Assembly (NCBI GenBank): GCA_902459845.2
Contig: CABPSV020000589.1
Span: 1-12,785 of the forward strand
Length of the DNA stretch: 12,785 nt
Origin: Hepatocystis sp. ex Piliocolobus tephrosceles
Lineage: Eukaryota; Apicomplexa; Aconoidasida; Haemosporida; Plasmodiidae
Direction: 5' to 3'
A model generated the notes under the pieces. That model saw only the letters and a program-made list of their open reading frames with translations, was not told the origin of the DNA and did no database searches. The position numbers were made by a program, and so were the translations under genes. Position 1 is the stretch's first letter. Every line of letters starts with the position of its first letter. Positions 1-7,000 of this stretch are shown here, piece after piece.

Positions 1-1000
1 TTCCAATTATTCAGATGAAATAACGGTTGATTTTTATAAGTATATATATATATATATAGTACGTGATTGGGTAAAAAGTGTATTGCATAAAATATTGAAC
101 TTACCTTAAAACATATCAAGAAATTTAAGCATTTAAAATGAAAAAAAAATTCTTCAAACATGTTTTTATTACATTTAATTGGTTAATTCATTTTTAAAAG
201 TGCTAATTTTTCTACTTGTTTTAATACATTAGCAAAGTTTAATAAATAAAAAAATAAAATAATAAATAATAACAAATAAATATCGTTAATTAGGTGTAAA
301 AGATCGATATCATTTTACAAAAATATACATACAAAAAAAAAAAAAAAAAAAAAAAAATAAATAAATAAATAAATAAATGAATGAAAAAAAAATATTATTT
401 TTTCTTTTTATATTTTATTTTAATTTTTTTATGAAAAAAAGGCAATTTAAAAGTGATAGAAAAAAAACACAAGGGAAGCTAAAATTTTTGCACTTTTATA
501 CTGTTAAATATTTAGAAATATATCTATACAAAATAAATAAAAATATAAAATGGATCAGGTTAAATAAAAAACATGGAAAAAAAAAAAAAATCAGAAGAGT
601 AAGACGATACAGAAATTATATAAAAATATAAGAAAAAAAATAAAGAATAACTCATTTAAAAAAAAATAAAAGAAACAGTTTTGATCGATTAACAAAGATA
701 TACACATTCATGTGCTTAAATGCGTATGAATATGAATATGGCTATATAAGTATAGCTAAAGTTTTATAACAAAGTGCAATCAATCGAATGCACAAAATAT
801 AGCTAAAAAAAAAAAATAATAAATAAATAAATAATAATAAATAGTAATAAAAGCAAGTGAACTCAAGTAGGCCAAATAAGCGATCCAAACTATTAATCCA
901 AACTACTAATCCAAACAAGTAGGCCAAATAAGTAAACCAAATAAGTAAGCCAAATAAGTAAGCCAAATAAGTAGATCAATCAGGAGAAACAAGCGCAGAC
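1..1000. other. AT-rich non-coding upstream/leader region
   Basis: No convincing gene is visible. The stretch holds a short TA run near 45-58, a long poly(A) at about 334-357 that runs into AAAT tetranucleotide repeats up to about 380, and further A-tracts. An open frame at 377-631 is Lys/Phe/Tyr/Ile-rich in the way random AT-rich sequence is, so it is not called. The 3' part is probably promoter and 5' UTR of the DIX/J-domain gene that starts at 1018. The first few hundred bases may belong to the neighbouring locus. Confidence 0.6.
870..973. repeat. 13-bp tandem repeat in the 5' leader of the DIX/J-domain gene
   Basis: Eight units of about 13 bp follow one another with a CCAAA core. The last four (922-934, 935-947, 948-960, 961-973) are near-identical versions of GGCCAAATAAGTA. 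The earlier ones (870-883, 884-896, 897-909, 910-921) are diverged TCCAAACTAYTAA-type copies. The array ends 44 bp before the start codon, so it probably lies in the 5' UTR or core promoter. It also explains the repetitive open frame on the opposite strand at 742-966, which is an artefact. Confidence 0.85.
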
Positions 1001-1036
1001 ATGCATCCGTGCCCACAATGCAAATATTTTCTTTAG
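1001..1036 (+). promoter_or_regulatory. Upstream ORF overlapping the main start codon
   Basis: An ATG at 1001 opens an 11-codon frame that ends with TAG at 1034-1036. It is out of frame with the main ATG at 1018 and overlaps it. A ribosome that starts here would pass the main start and end 16 nt inside the gene. In eukaryotes an overlapping uORF usually lowers main-frame translation. Whether the transcript includes position 1001 cannot be seen here. Confidence 0.5.
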
Positions 1037-3345
1037 CGTCGAATTTACAGCAAATTGCCCTAGACAGTGTAAATTTTGTAAATAATAAGTTAAGAAAAAA
1101 GAATTCAATTGATGATTGTAATTATATTACATATATAGTTATAGGTGAGAATGAAAAAAAGCCTCATGATGAAAATATATTTTTTCTGCCATTTAAAATA
1201 TCGACTAGAATAAAACTAAGAGAGTTTAAAGAATATTTCCCTTTTGTTGGTAATATAATAGTTCGTTTCAAAACATCTCTAACTGATTTGGTTGATATTA
1301 TTAACGAAGGTTTAATGACTGGTCTCCCTTTATTAAATATTAATGAAAATACTAATGTTATTAAACCAATAGAAAAATATATTATTACGAATGAAAATGA
1401 TATAAAAAATATATTAAAGCAAGATAATTTAAGTTATGTTTGGGTAGATGTGAATAATGATGATTCATATGTACCACTTTATGAGGGACATATTGTTGTA
1501 AAGGTACTATTTATAAATAATGAAAATTATAGTAGCTATAATGACATTTATTTTAAGGATGCAAATCAATACGAATATGCAACTGAGTATTATAAAATAA
1601 ATGAAAAAAACTTATGTTCTTATATTTTATTAAATGAAGAAAACAATAAAGAAGAAGATACTAATGTTAATAGTAATAATAGTAGTTCTGATGTGATTGT
1701 AGATCACCATGCTAACACAGATTTCGATCAAATTAATTATAAGGATTTATTTTTTAAAAAAAAAGGTTCAACCAATAATACAGGGATTAATAAGGATTCC
1801 ACGTCAGATTATAATATTAAAAATTTTAAAAACAAAACAGACAGTATTAGCATGAGTAACATTAAAGACATTGGATACGTATCAAATAAAACAAGAAAAC
1901 ATATTATAAATAAATTTGGAAAGATAGCTTATAACAAACATAATAACTGTGTTGATGTGTTCGAAAAAGAAAAACTTCTTATAGTACATAATAATAGTGG
2001 TAATATTAATGATACAAAAGAAGAAGATATTTTCTTTCAAAATAATTATAAAAATAATGATTATGATAATAATACAAATAATATGTATTTTCAATATGAA
2101 AATAATCATTATGAACAAAACAAAAATAAAGGGATAAATATAAATAAAGTAAATGAAAATATAAAACATAATTTAGAAAAAAAAGATTCTAACAATTTGA
2201 AAAATGTAAGTTCACACTACAGTGATAAGAATAATGATAATATTAGAACTGGTAATGGCAATGATAAGGATAATAAAAATAACATAACCAGTAGACATAG
2301 CAACAATAAAGACGACTATGTATCAGATAACTACAGACAACAGTCAAAAATCAGAACAACCGCTATAAATAACAATGAACAAATACAAGAAGCTATTAAA
2401 AAAAAAGCAAATGATCGGTTAAATTTGTTAAATGAACATAGAAATCAAGAGGAAATAAAACAGAAGGAGAAATTAGCAATATCAGATAAAATAAAAAAAC
2501 AAATTGATAAATGGTCTAAAAATTCAGATAACACATATAAGAATATAAAAGTAATGCTAAGTACATTGGATGATATATTGTGGCCAAATTCAGAGTGGAA
2601 AACTGTACCCATGTCAGATTTAATATCAAACAAAGCTATTGTTAAACGAACATACAAAAATGCCATTCTATTATGTCACCCGGATAAAAATAGAGACACA
2701 TCAGTTGAGATCATGGTAAAGTTTGCGAGCATGTACGCACGCACTCATATGTACATATATATATTTATTTACATATTTATTTACATATTTATTTACATTA
2801 GTATGCACATACAAACGCTATATGTTCGTTCATATTTTGATTTAAAAGAATTATTTAATTGATCAAATTGTAAAGTTCGAATTGTTTGACATAAAAAAAA
2901 AAAAAAAATTTTGACATAGACATATGCATATGTATTGTTTGTACATAATACATAATTAAATATTTTACATAAATTAAAACCAAAATAAATATGTAAAAAA
3001 AAAAAATTGATATACAACAAAAAAGTAGATTTATAGTTCGTATATAAAAACAAAGTAAATATATTACATATTAGCGAAAACAGGAATAAATGAATTTCTT
3101 CAAATAGCAAACATTTGTGCGTTTACGAACATGCGCGTTTACGAACATGCGCGTTTACATACATGCACATTTGCATACAAGCGCGTTTGCATATATGCGC
3201 GTGTACATATATATACATGTATTTATTATTTATTATTTTTTTATTTATTTATTTATTTATTTGTTTTTTTTTTTTTTTTCAGCTAAGAGCAGAACTGATT
3301 TTCCATGCACTAAACAATGCATACAAAGAAAGCAAAGGAATTTAG
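1018..3345 (+). CDS. DIX-like domain protein with C-terminal auxilin-type J domain (two exons)
   Basis: Exons are 1018-2715 and 3283-3345 (phase 0), giving 586 residues. The frame is open back to a GTG at 1009, but the first in-frame ATG is 1018. Residues about 35-166 look like a DIX domain: strand ITYIVIG, then LREFKEYF, IVRFK and a closing PLYEGHIVVKVLFI, with a roughly 50-residue insert. Residues about 190-450 are Asn/Lys-rich low complexity, and about 451-520 a charged, probably helical segment. Residues 522-586 match an auxilin/GAK-type J domain: WPNSEW, VKRTYKNAILLCHPDK with HPD at 554-556, and AELIFHALNNAYKE from exon 2. J domains of this type recruit Hsp70, classically to strip clathrin coats. 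DIX domains polymerise head to tail. The predicted role is Hsp70 recruitment to a vesicle coat or polymeric assembly; the exact substrate is unknown. The J-domain call is firm, the DIX call likely. Confidence 0.85.
2716..3282 (+). other. Intron of the DIX/J-domain gene
   Basis: The donor GTAAAG follows codon ATG (2713-2715). The acceptor is a long T-tract ending in CAG at 3280-3282. The intron is phase 0 and restores a J domain: the exon 1 end carries HPDK and exon 2 supplies the helix that normally follows. At 567 nt it is long for Plasmodium. It contains three copies of a 12-bp ATATTTATTTAC unit (2761-2796), several A-tracts and a 16-bp minisatellite at 3117-3212. Reading through the donor adds 48 Tyr/Ile/Phe-rich residues before a stop at 2860-2862. 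These do not resemble a J domain, which supports splicing. Confidence 0.85.
3117..3212. repeat. 16-bp minisatellite inside the intron
   Basis: Six adjacent 16-bp units (starts 3117, 3133, 3149, 3165, 3181, 3197) have the pattern GCGCGTTTACGAACAT, with drift in the second half. The block is far richer in G+C than its surroundings, with repeated GCGC and CATGCGCG steps. It sits about 70 bp upstream of the acceptor. The short overlapping frames over it (Cys/Arg/His-rich) follow from the repeat, not from a gene. Confidence 0.9.
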
Positions 3346-4041
3346 CGTTATATAACTGAAAAAGAGCTTTTTAAAATTTTGTCATACAAATATTTGCTTA
3401 GTGTCACAAACTAGCCTTATTCTGTTATGTATATTTAATAATTTTAATTTTTTTTTTTTTTTGTTATCTTATTACTTTTTTTTTTTTTTTTTTTTTTTTC
3501 CTTATATTATTTATTATGGTTCACCGTAAAAAATCTTCAACAAAAATGTAATATATATATATATATAAGTTTGTGTACCGTTCATTTGTGCATCATTATT
3601 TTTTATAATTTAATTATGGGTTTTGTAAATTGTAATGTGTCACATATGATAATATGAAAAGTCATACTACAAAATTTGTCCTATATTTATGATAGATGAA
3701 CTTTAAATGAACCCTAGCTGAGCCCTAACTAAACCGTAACTAAACTCTAGCTGAGCCCTAACTAAACCGTAACTTAACCCTAGCTAAGACCTAACTAAAC
3801 CCTAGCTAAACCATAACTGAACCCTAGCTAAACCATAACTGAACCCTAGCTAAACCATAAATGAACCCTAACTAAATAATAACTAAGCCCTAACTAAATC
3901 CTATTTAAACCATAAATTTACAAAACAGTATAATTTGTTTTTCTCTATTATTTCTCATCAGTTTTAATAGCTGTAATTTACACTTAATCGTGCTTGTGTA
4001 TGTGCTTGCATAAACGTGATCGAACGTATCTAACTTTCGGG
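3346..4041. other. Convergent intergenic region (3' UTRs of two genes)
   Basis: This 696-bp gap lies between the stop codons of the DIX/J-domain gene (+) and PREX (-), so both 3' UTRs and their polyadenylation sites should fall here. It contains T-tracts at about 3449-3462 and 3477-3499, a short TA run near 3551-3566 and the 11-bp array at 3709-3917. No RNA gene or coding frame is convincing. Confidence 0.7.
3709..3917. repeat. 11-bp telomere-like tandem array, 19 units
   Basis: Nineteen 11-bp units run without a gap from 3709 to 3917, with consensus RAACCCTARCT. Alternating variants AAACCATAACT and GAACCCTAGCT build a 22-bp higher-order pattern at 3808-3862. Two 33-bp blocks (3720-3752 and 3753-3785) are near copies of each other. 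Many units contain TGAACCC or TAAACCC, which are complements of the Plasmodium telomere heptamer GGGTTYA, but the period is 11 and not 7, and the array is internal. It should be transcribed as AGTTAGGGTTY-type RNA in the PREX 3' UTR if that UTR is long enough. Confidence 0.9.
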
Positions 4042-7000
4042 TCAACCCTTTACCCCCCAATTTTCAGCTATATTTACAGACACTTCACATTTTACCTTTT
4101 TCAAAAAAAAAGAGGCACACTTTTCCATTGTTTCGACCAAAATTTTCTGTGCTTCGTCTTGATACTTTTTGTTAACTTCAATAATAATTTCATCGTGCAC
4201 ACATAAAACAATTTTGCCATTTATATGTTTTAAATTTGTATAAAGTTCCACTAAAGACAGTTTTAGTATATCAGCACATGTCCCCTGGACTGGATAATTC
4301 AATGACTTGGTGAAAGAAAAATAAGGAAAAACTACTTTTCTATTAGATAAAGTGGCATACTCTAAGGACCTGTTTTGTTTTATTTGGTTATGCCATTTAT
4401 ATATGCCTTTATAATGTTCAAAAAAAGAATTATAAAAATACAAGCATTGTTCTAGGCTCATGTTTAAGTTATAATAATTATTTGCATAATTTTTTAAATT
4501 AATATAATTCATGCCGTAAATGAGACCAAAATTTATAGCTTTAGCAATATGTCTATCCTCTTGGTTGATTTGGTCTATTTTTTTTTTTAACATAATACTA
4601 GCAGTTAATGTATGTAAATCTATATTATTATTATACGCTTTTAACATAATTTCATCGTTTGTAATTTCAGCAGCTATTTTTAATTCGATTTGCTTAAAAT
4701 CAGCTATAATAAATATATTATTTTCACTCGGAATGAAAATCTCTCTTATATTTTTTTGCCTAGGTATTTGTTGTAAATTTGGTTTTTCACTACTAAATCG
4801 ACCCGAAAATGTCTTTAACTGGTTAAATGTCGTATGTATTTTGTTAGTTTTTTTATTTATATGTAAGGGTAATTTTAAATAAAACGTAGAATACATTTTA
4901 TATAATCGTCGATAACTTCTTAATAACACTACTTCTTTGTGATGTAAAAAACTTTTTAAATTCGCGTCAGACGTATTATCAATTAATTTATTATTTATAC
5001 TATCTCTTACATTTTTATTTTGCAAAGCTTTTAGTACTTGTTGTTGAGAGTTTACATTTATATTTTCATCTCCTAATTCTGTAATTAGTTTTTTTTTTTC
5101 AGCATCTGCCTCTTTTAATATATCTGTTGTACTTCTATTTAAACTTTCAATGTCTACACTTATCCCACTTAATTCCATAGAACAAATTGGTAATATACAT
5201 TTGTTTTCGATATCATTTACAATGTTCATATCTTCTTTTTCAATTTCTTTTTTTAATTTTTTATATAATAATAATAAACAACTTGAATCACGGGCAGCGT
5301 AAAATAGTTGGTTGTTATTTAACAGTGAATTATTCCAAATACTATTTTGTTGTTGTTTGTCCAATATAACGTTTAAATACTTTTCTACTATCATGTTTAG
5401 TTTAAATCCGTACATATTTTTATTTTTGTCTAGTAATTTACTAGCTATGTAAGTGTCAAATATGTTTTCGATTTCAAAGTTATTATACATTAAAAACTTG
5501 GCATCAAACTTACCATTTTGTGTTATTTTTATAATATTCTTATTTTGTAACACTTCTTTTAAGTCTTTAAAAATTTCTTCATTATTTATATTAAACATAT
5601 CATAAATTAAAACAGGAAAATTATCTACAGCTATCTGAATTAATCTTATTTTTTCATTAAATACATCTAATCCAGTTGTTTCTATATCCAAACCACAATA
5701 TTTTATATTTTTATATATATGTTTTATTTTCTCATTATAATTATTATCATTTATAATAATAAAACGAGTTTCTATTTTATCATCAAATGGTTTAAGTGGT
5801 GCATAATAATCAATTGTTGCGATAAAAACGCTCTTATCATCATTTACAAATTGGAAATGACCATTTATTTTTAAAATATTATTGTCTACGTTTATTATAT
5901 TATCTTTGATATATTTATTTGTAATGTTATCTTCATATATATAGTTTTTTTTTTTTTTTTCATCTACACTGTGTTCAGATAGTACATCACTTTCGTATGT
6001 TTTATCAAATGTCCCCTTTCCTTCGACATTATATTCAGATTGTTTATTTCCTTTCAAAAGAGTATATTCCGCAGGTTCTTTTGTATTTGTTTTAGTATCA
6101 CTACTATATTGTACTATCTTATCAGTAGTATTGTTACCAAAAGAACAATTCGATGTATTTTTGTCCCAACTTTCGTTAGTACCATTACTTAATATACCTT
6201 TTTCATTGTGTACACTCCTTTGACTAACTTCATCACCAACGATATTCATTCCTTCACGTGTAACTGTAATATACTCTTTTGGTACGCTTTCCAAAATACT
6301 TATAAATACATCAATTTTTTTCAAGTTATTACCTGCTGTTTTTATATTTAATTTATTTGTTTTGATAAAATTACGAAGCTCTTTAATCGGCGACTCATTG
6401 TTTATAACGCAGTCTCGCATCGATATATGTATTAACTCATTCGTTTCTTTACCTTTACGTTTTGGTGCATCTTTTTTATTACATTCTTTCAATTTTTGGC
6501 ACAATTCGTTTAATGTATCGTTCTTCAGTGCATATGTTACAGATGTCCTTTTTTTAGGTTTACTAGTATTTGCACCAGCACTGATCACACTTGCATCGTT
6601 CATATATACACTACCATCATTCATAGCTACACCACCATCGTTCATAGCTACACTACCATCGTTTATAGATACACTACCATTGTTCACAGTTACACTACCA
6701 TTGTTCACAGTTACACTACCATCAAATTTAGTCACACCGACAATGTCACCTCCCCCAGTACCACTTTTAACCACTTGACCATTTACACTTTCGTCTTTTA
6801 CTTTATTTTTTAAAATATTCTTTCTTAACAAAACAGATTTACTTTTTGTTTCTTCTACTTTTAATACATTAGAATTATTCAAATGTGACTGATTTTGCTG
6901 TTTAAGTGCGTTTTCCTTTTTATTTATATTTTCGTCTGAAAAAAATGTATGTTCGTTTTGCATATTTTTATTCGTATTTGTATTTGTCATTAGGGTGTCT

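Noticed and set aside
377..631. 84-codon open frame, basic C-terminus with WIRLN, faintly like a small ribosomal protein (L39)
   Set aside because: Composition matches translated AT-rich noise, alignment to L39 fails outside a few residues, and no splice structure rescues it.
742..966. Minus-strand frame with repeated YLFGL
   Set aside because: It is the reverse translation of the 13-bp leader repeat.
3115..3359. Cys/Arg/His-rich plus-strand frames
   Set aside because: They are readings of the 16-bp intron minisatellite running into exon 2; the exon 2 part belongs to the J domain in the spliced frame.
3709..3917. CRISPR array or true chromosome end
   Set aside because: Units are directly adjacent without spacers, the organism is a eukaryote, and unique genes flank both sides.
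6362..6778. 138-codon plus-strand frame with Pro/Ser/Thr repeats
   Set aside because: It is antisense to the PREX linker; the 21-bp repeat keeps all frames open there.
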